Shown one piece after another: positions 18,225 through 27,511 of a DNA stretch of 64,000 bases (within the stretch, counting starts at the first letter, position 1; the number at the start of each line of letters is the position of its first letter). Position numbers and translations under genes: made by a program. This DNA is from Bog-113 sp965226755. GTDB lineage: Bacteria; Acidobacteriota; Terriglobia; Bryobacterales; Bryobacteraceae. Below the pieces are notes generated by a model. The model was not told where the DNA came from and did no database searches. It saw only the letters and a list, made by a program, of their open reading frames with translations. The stretch covers positions 62,001 through 126,000 of the forward strand of contig CBDDDT010000005.1 of assembly GCA_965226755.1 (NCBI GenBank), read 5' to 3'.

Positions 18225-18253
18225 TTTACCTTTTCTTTACCCGAGAGTTTACC
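18225..18253 (+). promoter_or_regulatory. Three spaced TTTACC direct repeats, candidate winged-helix binding site
   Basis: TTTACC occurs at 18225, 18236 and 18248, spaced 11 and 12 bp, just upstream of a secreted-protein gene and next to a divergent winged-helix regulator. OmpR/PhoB-type domains bind direct repeats with this helical spacing. Assignment to the neighbouring regulator is inference. Confidence 0.45.
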
Positions 18254-18297
18254 CCTGCTCCATTGTTCCGGAACGCAAGACAGAGTTTCCTTGTACT

Positions 18298-18314
18298 GCC
18301 GGTTTCAAACCGGC
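18298..18314 (+). promoter_or_regulatory. 17-nt palindrome in the leader of the secreted-protein gene
   Basis: GCCGGTTTCAAACCGGC is a perfect inverted repeat around one central base, ending 6 nt before the AGGAG ribosome-binding site. It could be an operator or a small leader hairpin. Confidence 0.45.
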
Positions 18315-18331
18315 CGAAAGAGGAGAACATC

Positions 18332-18943
18332 GTGAACGTAAATCTTAAGAAGATCGCACTCTTGACGGGTGCAGTAGTACTGGGGTCGATGGCGATCTCC
18401 AGCTGCCAGGCCCAGTGCCTGGGTTATCAACCGCCCGCGTCTGATCGTGGCGAAGCTCCTTTCACCCCCGAGAGTTTTCGCGCTCCGATCGTCAGAATTT
18501 CAGAACAGAGCGATCCGCCCGCGGCTCCGGGAATTGTCGGACTCTGGCACGTCAAGTTCGTGTCCGAGGGCAGTCAAGGGATTCCTGATGGAACCGAAGT
18601 GGATGCCGGGTATTCTGAATGGCACAGCGACGGAACTGAGATCATGAATTCAGGAGGCCGATCTCCCATCACCAGCAACTTCTGCCTGGGCGTTTGGCAG
18701 CAGACCGACTCCAACACCTATGTGTTGAATCACTTTGCAACCGCCTGGGATCCGACGGGAAGCACTTTGATCGGTCCGGCGAACATCAAGGAGAAGGTGA
18801 CCCTGGGACCGAATGGGGACAATTTTTCCGGAGCATTCACGATCAACCAGTACGACGAAGCGCTCAATTTGCAGCAGAGCGTGCAGGGGATCATAACAGG
18901 GACGCGCATAACGGTGACAACGCCTCCTTCAAGCATTTTCTGA
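18332..18943 (+). CDS. Secreted protein of unknown function
   Basis: This is a 203-residue protein. The GTG at 18332 follows AGGAG by 7 nt. The N-terminus VNLKKIALLTGAVVLGSMAI plus SSCQA is a signal peptide, possibly with a lipobox-like Cys at about position 23. The mature part has a lipocalin-like feel: 'IVGLWHVKFVSEGSQGIPDG' opens a region with alternating strands, then WHSDGTEIMNSGGRSP, FCLGVWQQTDSN and NHFATAWDP. Similar small proteins are frequent in Acidobacteria, but no function is established. A GC-rich hairpin follows the stop. It is divergent from the winged-helix/TPR regulator. Confidence 0.75.
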   Translation: MNVNLKKIALLTGAVVLGSMAISSCQAQCLGYQPPASDRGEAPFTPESFRAPIVRISEQSDPPAAPGIVGLWHVKFVSEGSQGIPDGTEVDAGYSEWHSDGTEIMNSGGRSPITSNFCLGVWQQTDSNTYVLNHFATAWDPTGSTLIGPANIKEKVTLGPNGDNFSGAFTINQYDEALNLQQSVQGIITGTRITVTTPPSSIF

Positions 18944-18950
18944 AGAACTT

Positions 18951-18979
18951 GACTGCGGCGGGCATGCCCCGCCGCAGTC
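18951..18979 (+). terminator. GC-rich hairpin after the secreted-protein gene
   Basis: Perfect 12-bp arms GACTGCGGCGGG and CCCGCCGCAGTC surround a 5-nt loop, 7 nt after the stop codon. There is no T-tail. Confidence 0.6.
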
Positions 18980-19397
18980 GCTTGCCGCACGATCTCCGAC
19001 GTGCCTGAAAGCTTGCTCGGCTCTTGTTCTGTAAGTAGTGGATATTGGTTGTTGAAGCGCTTCAACTCCCGCGAAAAGCTCAGCGCGGTCAGTGCCATGC
19101 AGGGTCAGAAAAGTTCGATAGTCGCCTACGAAGGGGAGCCAAACCGCCCTCCGGAGAAATCGAGCGAGTTCCCGTAGATTGTTCGTAGGGCGTGCAGCGA
19201 GAACTCATTTTATACTGGTGGAATCTTCTGGTCCGCTGTCGGGAAAGATGACATCGAACAGGTGGGAATCTGAAGGTTGCCAGAGCGCCACGCAGTGACG
19301 GAAGCATCTGACCGCCGATTGACGGCCGAACGGGGCAAGCCCGCCCCGGGTATGGCCGCGCCCGCGGAACGCGTCCGCGCCGGAGCAGCAAAATCCG
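18980..19397. other. Intergenic region without recognised gene
   Basis: About 420 bp between the hairpin and the hybrid kinase. Open frames here are short and lack family resemblance. The minus-strand frame that enters from the kinase gene is a GC-rich shadow. It presumably carries the kinase promoter; no clear -35/-10 pair was found. Confidence 0.5.
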
Positions 19398-21734
19398 ATG
19401 GCCGAACCGAATAGGGAAGCGATGGAGCGGGAAACCGTGCCCGGCGCGGATGCCGGCAATGCCCGGGACACCCTCGTGCAGGTGCTCGAAAGCATCAGCG
19501 ATGGCTTTTTCACGCTCGACACGGATTGGTGTATACGCTACATGAACGCGGCCGGAGAGCAGTTGCTCGGCGGTCGCCGCCAAGACTTGGTCGGCCGGAA
19601 CAATTGGGAGATCTACCCGGACCTGCTCGGCACCATCGCGGAGCAGGAATTCCGGCGCGCCGCCCGCGACCGCTTGCCCGTGGAGTTCGAAATTCTTTAC
19701 GCGCCCTGGGACCGGTGGTTCGCCGTGAAAGCCTATCCGGTTCAACAGGGCGGCATTTCGGTTTACTTCCGCGACATCACGGCGAGCAAAGAAGCGGATA
19801 TCCTGCTCCGCGAAAAGCAGCAGCGGCTCCTGGCGATCTATGAAGGCACGTACGAGTACATCGGATTGCTCACGCCGGAGGGCACGCTGATCGAAGCGAA
19901 TCGCTCCTCGCTGGAATTCGCCGGCAACACGCGCGAGCAAGTTCTGGGCTTGCCTTTTTGGGAAATCCCCTGGTTCACCGCGACGCCGGGCGCGCCCGCG
20001 GCCGTGAGGCAGGCCGTGGCGCGCGCTGCCGCCGGTGAGTTCGTCCGATTCGAGCTGACCTTGCGCCGGCCTTCGGGGGAGGCCTGGGATTTCGACATGT
20101 CTTTTCACCCGGTCCTTAACGCCGACGGCAAAGTCGATCTGATCGTTCCCGAAGGCCGCAACATCACCGAACAGAATAAGGATAAGGAGCGCCTGCGGCA
20201 GCAGTGGCGCATGTTCGATACGGTCCTGTCGAATGTAGCGGACCTGCTCTACATTTTCGACCGCGAGGCGCGCTTCACATATGTCAACCGAGCGGTGGTG
20301 GCACGATCGCAAAGGCCGCTCGAAAAAACTATCGGGCGGACGGTTCTCGAAGTCGGGTACCCTCCCGAACTCGGCGGGCGGCTGCGACGGCAGATTCAAC
20401 ATGTCTTGGATACGGGCCAGCCGGTTCGCGACCAGACCCCCTGGCGGGCGCCCGACGGCGAGATCCGGCACTTCGAATATATTTATTCGCCGGTAAAGGA
20501 TGCCGACGGCGGCGTTGAGGCGGTGGCGGGCACGACGCGCGATGTGACGGAACAAAAGCTCGACGAGGAACGGGAACTCAAGCGCCAAACGCAATTGCGC
20601 GACAGCGCGCGTCTCGAAAGCCTCGGCGTGCTCGCCGGCGGCATCGCCCATGATTTCAATAATTTGCTCACCGGCATCATGGGCAACGCAAGTCTTCTGG
20701 CCGAGACCAGCGATCCGGACAATGTGACGCTCGCCGGCGAGATCTTGTCCGCCGCGGAACGGGCCGGGGAGCTTACCCAGCAGATGCTGGCCTATTCCGG
20801 CAAAGGCAGCTTCGTGATCGAGCCGACGGACCTGAACAAGCTGATTCGCGACAGTCTGGTTCTGCTGCGGGCATCGGTTTCGCGAAACGTCACCGTCGGG
20901 CTGGAGCTCGATGGCGAAACCTGTTTCATCGAAGCCGACCGGGGTCAAATCCATCAAGTGGTCATGAACCTGGCGATCAACGCCTCGGAGGCGGCCGGTG
21001 AACTGCCTTGCAAGGTTACGATCCGTTCGGCGATCATCGAACGGAAGAGCGCCCAATACAGCGAATATCTCCACACTTCGGTACCGCCCGGGACGTACGC
21101 GCTGCTGGAGGTTCAGGACATCGGCTGCGGTATGCCGGCCGAGACGCTCAAGAAGATCTTCGATCCGTTCTTCACTACCAAATTTACGGGGCGCGGACTC
21201 GGGCTGGCCGCCGTGCTCGGTATCGTCAGGGGCCACCGGGGCGATATTGAGGTCCAAAGCGAACCGGGCGCCGGCACTACTTTCCGGGTGTTGCTGCCGG
21301 CTTCCAAAGCGGCCGTCCAGCCGGGCCGGCGCGACAAGCGCGATACCGTCGCGCACGCGGGGAATGAAACGATATTGGTGGTCGACGATGAGGCGATGGT
21401 TTTGCGGGTGGGAAGGGCCGCGCTGGAGCGGGCGGGCTTTCGCGTGGTTACCGCGACCGATGGCGCGGAAGCTCTTAAAGTTCTGCGCGGCGAACCGGAC
21501 ATTGCGGCCATTGTCCTCGACCTAACCATGCCTGGCATGACCGGCGAACAGGCTCTGCCGCTGATTCGTGAGCGGCATCCGCGGATCCCCGTCGTTCTCT
21601 CGAGCGGCTTCAATGAAGCGGAAATCTCTGTCCGTTTCTCCGCGTCCGGAATCTCCGGCGTTCTTCAGAAGCCGTATACGGCCGCCACCATCGTTTCCAT
21701 GGTCAGAACGTCAATTCGATCAAACGTTTCTTAG
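19398..21734 (+). CDS. Hybrid sensor histidine kinase with three PAS domains and a receiver
   Basis: The 778-residue protein is cytoplasmic, with no membrane segment. Three PAS domains span roughly residues 25-135, 145-265 and 275-390; each ends in a typical '(R)DIT..K' or 'DVTEQK' linker. HisKA follows with phosphoacceptor His418 (GGIAHDFNNLLTGIMGNASL), then HATPase_c with the N-box (MNLAINASEA), IFDPFFTTK and GRGLGLAAVLGIVRGH. A C-terminal receiver has VVDDEAM and phosphoacceptor Asp708 (VLDLTMPGM). It probably senses a soluble or redox signal and relays phosphate to an unlinked partner. It ends convergently, overlapping the HupE gene by 4 bp. The ATG at 19398 lacks a strong Shine-Dalgarno, so the start is moderately sure. 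Confidence 0.9.
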   Translation: MAEPNREAMERETVPGADAGNARDTLVQVLESISDGFFTLDTDWCIRYMNAAGEQLLGGRRQDLVGRNNWEIYPDLLGTIAEQEFRRAARDRLPVEFEILYAPWDRWFAVKAYPVQQGGISVYFRDITASKEADILLREKQQRLLAIYEGTYEYIGLLTPEGTLIEANRSSLEFAGNTREQVLGLPFWEIPWFTATPGAPAAVRQAVARAAAGEFVRFELTLRRPSGEAWDFDMSFHPVLNADGKVDLIVPEGRNITEQNKDKERLRQQWRMFDTVLSNVADLLYIFDREARFTYVNRAVVARSQRPLEKTIGRTVLEVGYPPELGGRLRRQIQHVLDTGQPVRDQTPWRAPDGEIRHFEYIYSPVKDADGGVEAVAGTTRDVTEQKLDEERELKRQTQLRDSARLESLGVLAGGIAHDFNNLLTGIMGNASLLAETSDPDNVTLAGEILSAAERAGELTQQMLAYSGKGSFVIEPTDLNKLIRDSLVLLRASVSRNVTVGLELDGETCFIEADRGQIHQVVMNLAINASEAAGELPCKVTIRSAIIERKSAQYSEYLHTSVPPGTYALLEVQDIGCGMPAETLKKIFDPFFTTKFTGRGLGLAAVLGIVRGHRGDIEVQSEPGAGTTFRVLLPASKAAVQPGRRDKRDTVAHAGNETILVVDDEAMVLRVGRAALERAGFRVVTATDGAEALKVLRGEPDIAAIVLDLTMPGMTGEQALPLIRERHPRIPVVLSSGFNEAEISVRFSASGISGVLQKPYTAATIVSMVRTSIRSNVS

Positions 21735-23098
21735 GGCCAGGCGGGTTGGGGGCGCGCCAAGTGCTTCCGCTCAGCGGACACGAGACGGGACGGGCTTGTC
21801 CAACGTTTTGGAACGCGCTGCAAGAGCACACTGATCAGGAAGAAGATCGATGCAATCCAAACTTGCCGATGGAGGACTCTACCCACGACCGCGTCAACAG
21901 GGTTATGCACTTTCAGCAGACGCTCAGCAATCCATCCCGCGGACGCGACCAGAGCGAAGAGCGCGCCCCCGATTCTCACGAATCCATAGATTTTCGAGCG
22001 GCTTAGCAGAACCAAAGACGGCATAACGGCGCAGACCACAATTAGCTGCATGGTCTCAATACCAAGGTTGAATCCCAGAATGCCGACCATACGCGCCTGC
22101 CAGCCCAGCCCTAAATTCTGCAGCGCGCCTGCGAACGCCAATCCATGCATCAAACCGAAACTACCGGCGATCCCGGCTTCGTGTCCCGGGAAGATGGGGC
22201 GCAGAGCGTGAGCGGCAGAGACGAGAATAGAAACAGCAATCAAGATTTCAATTGGACGACTAGGCAAGCGGACAAGACCGAAGGCCGCTAGGGCCAGAGT
22301 GATCGAGTGGCCGATAGTAAACGCCGTAACAACTTTCAAGGTCTGTCGTAAGCCGCGGCGCACGCCGCCAAATCCTGCCCAACGCGAGCCAGATATCAAC
22401 AGAGGCGCGGGTAAGAGAAGCGCCAGCAGAAATAGCAGGTGGTCAGCGCCTTCCGCTATATGCCGCATGCCCATGCGGAACATGCTCGGGAAGGCGCCCG
22501 CGTCATCAAGCAGCGCGCGCAGACTCGACCTCCATCGCGACGCCAACGCCTCCGTACCGCCGCCAGCCTGCAAATATTCCACCTGGTAGAACGACTGGTC
22601 GCCGTTGCGGCTCTGCGCGATGACTCGAATGTCTTGGTCTCGAGGAACTAAGCAATTCACCAGGTAGGCGGAGATGCGCGGTTGGTGATGGTTTTCGAAG
22701 ACGATCTTCCGGTCCGCGCCACCAGGCGCCAGGTTTGCAGCGAGTTCGATCTCAATCTCACCAATCCCTTGTTTCATCTCCGCGATCTTCGGGAAGCTGA
22801 CCGATAAGAGTTGAGGCTTCAAGACATGCCCGTCCACGCTGAGCGACACATCGCGCAAGACGCTTTCCGCGTAGAAACGCCGCTCGGCGCCTGAGATGAA
22901 TCCGTCGCCGTTCGTGTCGATGCTCGCGAGCACAGCTGAAGACACCGCAACACCCGGGACCAAGCGAATGAACGCCTGAACACGGTCTTTCTCCAGCGAA
23001 ATGATCGCGGCCTGCAGGTATTCGTCGAGCCGGTGCGCAGACGCGGGCGCACGCAAAGCCAAAGCTATCGCGACGGCGGCCGCCCACTTTACTTTCAT
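21731..23098 (-). CDS. HupE/UreJ-2 family membrane protein with EF-hand
   Basis: The 455-residue protein has a signal peptide (about 1-21, ending SAH). A periplasmic domain of about 180 residues contains a canonical EF-hand at residues 61-72 (DTNGDGFISGAE). Six or seven membrane helices follow (about 205-440) with the HupE/UreJ-2 core MRHIAEGADHLLFLLALLLP and FTIGHSITLALAAFG. HupE relatives are proposed metal (nickel/cobalt) permeases, but this long subgroup has no proven function. Its start overlaps the stop of the DUF3500 gene (ATGA), so the two are translationally coupled. The same pair occurs together in many acidobacterial and bacteroidetes genomes. Confidence 0.85.
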   Translation of the reverse strand: MKVKWAAAVAIALALRAPASAHRLDEYLQAAIISLEKDRVQAFIRLVPGVAVSSAVLASIDTNGDGFISGAERRFYAESVLRDVSLSVDGHVLKPQLLSVSFPKIAEMKQGIGEIEIELAANLAPGGADRKIVFENHHQPRISAYLVNCLVPRDQDIRVIAQSRNGDQSFYQVEYLQAGGGTEALASRWRSSLRALLDDAGAFPSMFRMGMRHIAEGADHLLFLLALLLPAPLLISGSRWAGFGGVRRGLRQTLKVVTAFTIGHSITLALAAFGLVRLPSRPIEILIAVSILVSAAHALRPIFPGHEAGIAGSFGLMHGLAFAGALQNLGLGWQARMVGILGFNLGIETMQLIVVCAVMPSLVLLSRSKIYGFVRIGGALFALVASAGWIAERLLKVHNPVDAVVGRVLHRQVWIASIFFLISVLLQRVPKRWTSPSRLVSAERKHLARPQPAWP

Positions 23099-24237
23099 TT
23101 GGCGGCGAGCCTCCGGCCATAGTCGTTCGTCGGATCGCGGTACATCGTATGCACGTGCATCCCGGGATCACCGCCCATTCCCTGCGGGGCATACTCGATC
23201 ACCAGGTGCGGGCCCTGGATGCGGTAGTAGGCGTTTATGTTTTTGCCCGGAGTGACCGTGATGGGCCCGCTCCACGCGAACCAAGTCTCATCAAGTTCGG
23301 ATTTGATCTCGGCCATTCGCGCGGCAGCGGCGCTGGCGTGGATAATGCCCGACCATTCGGAGATTATGTCCAACAGCATGGCGCGTTGCTGCTCGCTCAT
23401 CGCGGAAGCTTTCAGGCCTTCCGGCACAATCGTTTTGCCATCCTGGCCTGGGCCGAGCACAAGATCGGCAAGGCGATAACTCAGGATCGCTTTCCGGCGC
23501 TGATTTTCGTTCAAAGCTTGTAACAACGCAAATGCTTTATCGCTCTCCTGACCGAGCGGCCGAACGGTTTTCCCGTTGATCGTATAGAGCGCAGGTTGAG
23601 CGCCGGTCAAAGTCGGTGTAAGAACGCCGCGTTCCCCCGCGATCGTAATATTGAGCGCCAGATGATGACCTCCGAACTGCAGCATCCAAGGATCCTTCTC
23701 CGAGGGCTTTCCGAGAATCGAGATGTAATAGAGGTCTTTCCCGAACATGGGGCCATTCCACGCCGGGCGGTTGGCCCCGGCGCCAAACGGCGGCGGTCCT
23801 CCGTTTCCGGGCGGCCCTCCTTGACGACCTCCCGGGCCCGGTCCTCGATTGCCGGGCGGCGGATTGCTCCCCTCGGTGGTCTTAAGGGTTTCGTCGCCTT
23901 CCATGATTTGCTGAACTTTCTCGAAGCCCCTCGGGCTCAGCGCGGAAGCGACCAATTCCATCGCGGCGGCGCGCTGCGCGGCGTTCATGTCCTTCAAGCT
24001 GATGCCCCCGCGCGGAACAAATGAAACCGGGAAGTTCGACCAGCGTTTACGCTGCTCCTGATCGTCGAAAGCGAAGAGCGTCAGCTGTCGTTGTTTGTCA
24101 TCGAGCGTCGAAACAAACTTGTTCGCGGCGGTCACGATTCGAGAAGTCGCCGTCTGCGCGATAACCGGCGCAGCCGACAAACAGAGGGAGGCTACAGCGC
24201 AGATAGCGCCGCCAGTTCGGGTCGAATTGAATCTCAT
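23095..24237 (-). CDS. DUF3500 family secreted protein
   Basis: The 380-residue protein has a signal peptide (about 1-28, ending VIAQ). DUF3500 features are clear: ANKFVSTLDDKQRQLTLFAF near the N-terminus, ILGKPSEKDPWMLQFGGHHL in the middle and PHLVIEYAPQG with HVHTMYRDPTNDYG at the end. A Gly/Pro-rich linker at about 125-160 interrupts the domain. The function of DUF3500 is unknown. The ATG at 24237 has GGAG upstream; the ten codons before it are leader DNA. It is the first gene of a two-gene operon with the HupE-like permease, with a 4-nt overlap. Confidence 0.85.
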   Translation of the reverse strand: MRFNSTRTGGAICAVASLCLSAAPVIAQTATSRIVTAANKFVSTLDDKQRQLTLFAFDDQEQRKRWSNFPVSFVPRGGISLKDMNAAQRAAAMELVASALSPRGFEKVQQIMEGDETLKTTEGSNPPPGNRGPGPGGRQGGPPGNGGPPPFGAGANRPAWNGPMFGKDLYYISILGKPSEKDPWMLQFGGHHLALNITIAGERGVLTPTLTGAQPALYTINGKTVRPLGQESDKAFALLQALNENQRRKAILSYRLADLVLGPGQDGKTIVPEGLKASAMSEQQRAMLLDIISEWSGIIHASAAAARMAEIKSELDETWFAWSGPITVTPGKNINAYYRIQGPHLVIEYAPQGMGGDPGMHVHTMYRDPTNDYGRRLAAK

Positions 24238-24254
24238 GTCTCGTTTCTCCTTTT

Positions 24255-24440
24255 CGTTCAGGCTCAAGCGACTTACTCAGATTCTCCGGAAGTTCGGCGC
24301 CGCGGAAGGACGTCAGATCGAGGCCATCTTCACCAAACGCCTCTCCCTTCGGAATTGCAGCTTCGTTGATGCCGTCCGAGTAGAGGATCAGCATATCCAA
24401 CCGTTCGATCGTGGTGGGGTTGAAGGCTCCCCAGAATTAG
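24255..24440 (-). pseudogene. Remnant of a SpoIIE/RsbU-type PP2C phosphatase
   Basis: On the minus strand one frame reads FNPTTIERLDMLILYSDGIN and then EAAIPKGEAFGEDGLD. This corresponds to the 'GD.LvLYSDGi.EA.n..GE.FG..rL' block near the end of SpoIIE/RsbU phosphatases. A stop codon lies just upstream (before FWGAFN) and nothing else of the domain is present. It lies immediately upstream of the DUF3500 gene in the same direction. The match is short, so the identification is tentative. Confidence 0.45.
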
Positions 24441-24926
24441 AACTCACCTCCGACGGGATCGACCCCCGCCCAGTTGATCGCTGAATTTTCAATGCCGGTA
24501 GCGCCGCGGCATCAGATCGGAGTTGAAAACATTTTTTGCGAAACAAATCTCATTTTGGATAAACGGTTTGTTTTTAGTGGTTTCGCTTGATTTTCCTGTG
24601 GTGCGGGGGCGCCCGAGAATTCTTGGGGGGAAGCGCGGGATTGATTTTTGCATTGTGCTTGGCTAGTCCCGACTTCAGCTTTGCAGATGAGTTAGCTGTG
24701 GGACGAGGCAATTGCGCGCAAATCACTGATCTCAGTGAGATTTTTCTGGGGATTTCGTTGTCAACGTCACACGGGCGCGGTCCGCAACGGGGGATGAAAA
24801 CGGTCACTCACTCGGTCCGGTACAGGGATTTACAAACTTTTGCTTCGCTGCCGCGATAGACGGCGAAGTCTCCCGCCGGGTTTACAAGAAGCGCCTCCTT
24901 GTGCGGCGTGTTTATCGCACCCGCGC
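24441..24926. other. Intergenic DNA, partly AT-rich
   Basis: About 490 bp between the phosphatase remnant and the ADOP stop. At about 24520-24600 it is clearly less GC-rich than its surroundings, with T- and A-runs. A plus-strand frame at 24587-24859 (90 codons) has no family features and is not called. No RNA gene or repeat was recognised. Confidence 0.4.
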
Positions 24927-27329
24927 CTATTCGTGGCGAAGCGCTTCGAGCGGATCGACGCGAGTAGCCCGATGCGCTGGGACTGACATCGCCAGCAGCG
25001 CGACCAGCACCAGGGCAGCGGAGATGCCGCTGAAGACAAGCGGGTCCGTGGTGCTGATCTCGTGGAGAAGACTTTTCAAATACCGCGTCAGAGCGAAAGC
25101 GCCGCCGATGCCACAAATAATCCCAATGCCGACGGGCACTAAACCCCGCACCAGCACCAATCCGATTACATCCATGGCGTGCGCCCCCAGCGCCATGCGG
25201 ATGCCGAATTCGCGGCGACGCATGTCGACCAGATAAGCCAGCACCCCGTAGATCCCGATTCCCGCAAGGAGGGTCGCGATTGCCGCGAAGACCGCCATTA
25301 GCTGGATGGAGAAACGCTGGCGGGACACAGATTCGGCGAGCATCTGGTCCATGGTCATCACGGAGGAAAGCGGTAAGTTGGAGTCCAGAGCCGCGACCTC
25401 GTGGCGCACTGCGGAAACCAACGCCAGCGGATCGCGCATGGCTTTGATCACGAGGCTGATCTGCGGCGCCGGCAGCCGCGAAGAGTAGTAAATCCTGGGC
25501 AATGGCGGGCTCGAGAGATTCCGGGACCGCGTTGCGCCCACCAGACCCACGATCGTGCAGGTTGATTCGGGAACCGGAAGCACTACTCGCATCCCAATCG
25601 GGTCCAGGTGCGCGAAGAACTTACTTGCGATGGTTTCATCGATGTCGCAAACCGCGGGCGCACCCTCGTCGTCGGAAGAATTCAGTCGGCGCCCTCTCAA
25701 AAGAGGAATACCGAGAGTTTCGAGGTAGCCGGACGAAGAGGCGGTCTGAAAGACGACCTGCGTCGGCTGGTTCGGGCTCCGCGGATGCCCGATAATTTCG
25801 ATGTGGCTTCCGACGCCGCCCCGGAACGGCTGGAAATCAATCGCCCCCGCGGACTGAACCCCGGGAAGCGCGCGCAGACGTGCGAGCAGCGCCCGCTCGA
25901 AACCCGTCCTCTGCACCGGCAGCGGGTAGTCTGTCACAGGGAGCGGGATGACCGCCGTCAACACATGGTCCGGCCGAAAGCCAGGATCGATGCTCTCCAG
26001 CCGGATGAAGCCGCGGACCAGCAGGCCCGCTCCGATTAAGAGCACCATCGAGCAGGCCACCTCGATGGTCACCAGGGAGTCCGGCAGGAATCGCCTTCCT
26101 CCCGTCGACCCGCGCGAGCTTTCTTTCAGTGCGGCATTCACGTCGATATCCGACGTCAAAACGGCCGGCAGCAGGCCGAACACTATGGCCGCGGCAACCG
26201 ACAGGAGAAACGAGAAGAGCAGTACCCAACCATTGATTGCGGGTTGCACGCCGCGAATCATACCGCGCGGGCCAAATTGCGAATAGAGATGCAGCGCATT
26301 CACAGCGAGCAACAACCCAACCACGTTGGCGACCGCGGCGAGCAGCAGGCTCTCGGTCAGTAACTGTCGAACCAAGCGGCCGCGGGGCGCCCCGAGGGCA
26401 GCGCGGACGCCGATCTCTTTGCGCCGCGTAATGGCGCGCGCGAGCAGCAGATTCGAAACGTTGCCGCACGCGATCAGCATCACAGCACCGACCGCGCCGA
26501 TCAGGAGCCAGAGGGGTTTTTCGAGATCGCCCGACTCTTCTTCGGCCATCGGATTCACATCTATGGAAAATCCGAGACTTTTCTTGTCTTGGTTCGGAAA
26601 CTGTTCGACCATTCGCCCGGCGATTCGGTGAAACTCATCTCGGGCTTGCGCAAGCGTGACGCCAGGCCTTAACCGGCCGATTACCTCGATATAGTGGGGG
26701 CCGCTCGTCCCCGGCGCGACATCAGCTGGCGGAAAGGCGAGCGGGATCCATAGATCAGACTTGAGATCGCGATTCAACGTCGCCCCGATCACGGCGGCCA
26801 CGCGATAGCCGCGCCGGTCGATCTGGACATTCTTTCCCACGATGGCCGGGTCTCCGCCATAGCTCCGCTTCCACAGGCGTTCCGAAATAATCACAACGTG
26901 GTCGTTTCCGTACCGCTCATCGCCGACGGTAAACAGAGCTCCCAAGAGCGGCTTGATTCCGAGCATGGGAAAGACAGCAGAAGTGACGCGCTTGCCTTCC
27001 ACGTTTTCGGGCCGCCCTGGACCGTTCAAGGTGACGTCCGCGCCGGCGACCGCGCCGATGTCAGAGAAACACGTGGCCATTCTTCGGTACTCGATGAACT
27101 CCGAGAACGATGGCTGGAGAGCCTTCAAACCATAGTGAGGAAGGTTCTCGCTGAGAGTCACCAGGCGGCCGGGCTCAGGGTATGGCAATGGATGGAGCAA
27201 CAGGGCGTCCACGGCGGAGAAGATCGCGGCGCCCGCGCCGATCGCAAGCGCAAGCGTCAACACCGCGACGACGCTGAAGCCGGGGTTCTTCAAGAGCTGG
27301 CGGGCAGCGAATTGAATGTCCTGGAACAA
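24927..27329 (-). CDS. MacB-like ABC transporter permease, ADOP type
   Basis: The 800-residue inner-membrane protein is built of two FtsX-MacB halves. Each half has a MacB periplasmic domain and FtsX helices. Typical elements are FQDIQFAARQLLKNPGFSVV at the N-terminus and ITRRKEIGVRAALGAPRGRL after the first half. RRREFGIRMALGAHAMDVIG comes near the end, and TRVDPLEALRHE is the last segment. No ATPase gene is adjacent, as expected for 'orphan' ADOP permeases. It lacks the extra N-terminal helical segment seen in the PadR-linked ADOP at 44420. The substrate is unknown; relatives are thought to act in macrolide or lipoprotein-type export. Confidence 0.9.
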   Translation of the reverse strand: MFQDIQFAARQLLKNPGFSVVAVLTLALAIGAGAAIFSAVDALLLHPLPYPEPGRLVTLSENLPHYGLKALQPSFSEFIEYRRMATCFSDIGAVAGADVTLNGPGRPENVEGKRVTSAVFPMLGIKPLLGALFTVGDERYGNDHVVIISERLWKRSYGGDPAIVGKNVQIDRRGYRVAAVIGATLNRDLKSDLWIPLAFPPADVAPGTSGPHYIEVIGRLRPGVTLAQARDEFHRIAGRMVEQFPNQDKKSLGFSIDVNPMAEEESGDLEKPLWLLIGAVGAVMLIACGNVSNLLLARAITRRKEIGVRAALGAPRGRLVRQLLTESLLLAAVANVVGLLLAVNALHLYSQFGPRGMIRGVQPAINGWVLLFSFLLSVAAAIVFGLLPAVLTSDIDVNAALKESSRGSTGGRRFLPDSLVTIEVACSMVLLIGAGLLVRGFIRLESIDPGFRPDHVLTAVIPLPVTDYPLPVQRTGFERALLARLRALPGVQSAGAIDFQPFRGGVGSHIEIIGHPRSPNQPTQVVFQTASSSGYLETLGIPLLRGRRLNSSDDEGAPAVCDIDETIASKFFAHLDPIGMRVVLPVPESTCTIVGLVGATRSRNLSSPPLPRIYYSSRLPAPQISLVIKAMRDPLALVSAVRHEVAALDSNLPLSSVMTMDQMLAESVSRQRFSIQLMAVFAAIATLLAGIGIYGVLAYLVDMRRREFGIRMALGAHAMDVIGLVLVRGLVPVGIGIICGIGGAFALTRYLKSLLHEISTTDPLVFSGISAALVLVALLAMSVPAHRATRVDPLEALRHE

Positions 27330-27511
27330 GCTATGCCCAATCGGCCGCGCCGCTAAACGCGAGCAGACTCCAATTTACGCGATGCGGCAGCGTTGGCGCA
27401 TTTTTGCGTTCCGCTGCCGGGCGTGTAAACCTTCCCAGAGGAAACCTCGTCAGAAGGTGGCAGAACTTGCACCCGAAGCAACGCCCAACGTTTGAAGGAG
27501 AATTCTGAAGG

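Noticed and set aside
19089..21356. Minus-strand open frame of 755 codons
   Set aside because: It lies antisense to the hybrid kinase, whose plus-strand domains are complete. The minus frame has no family features and is Arg/Gly-rich, as expected of a GC-rich shadow.
24587..24859. Plus-strand frame of 90 codons downstream of the ADOP gene
   Set aside because: It contains a hydrophobic stretch but no motif, and no clear ribosome site was seen. The evidence is too thin to call it.
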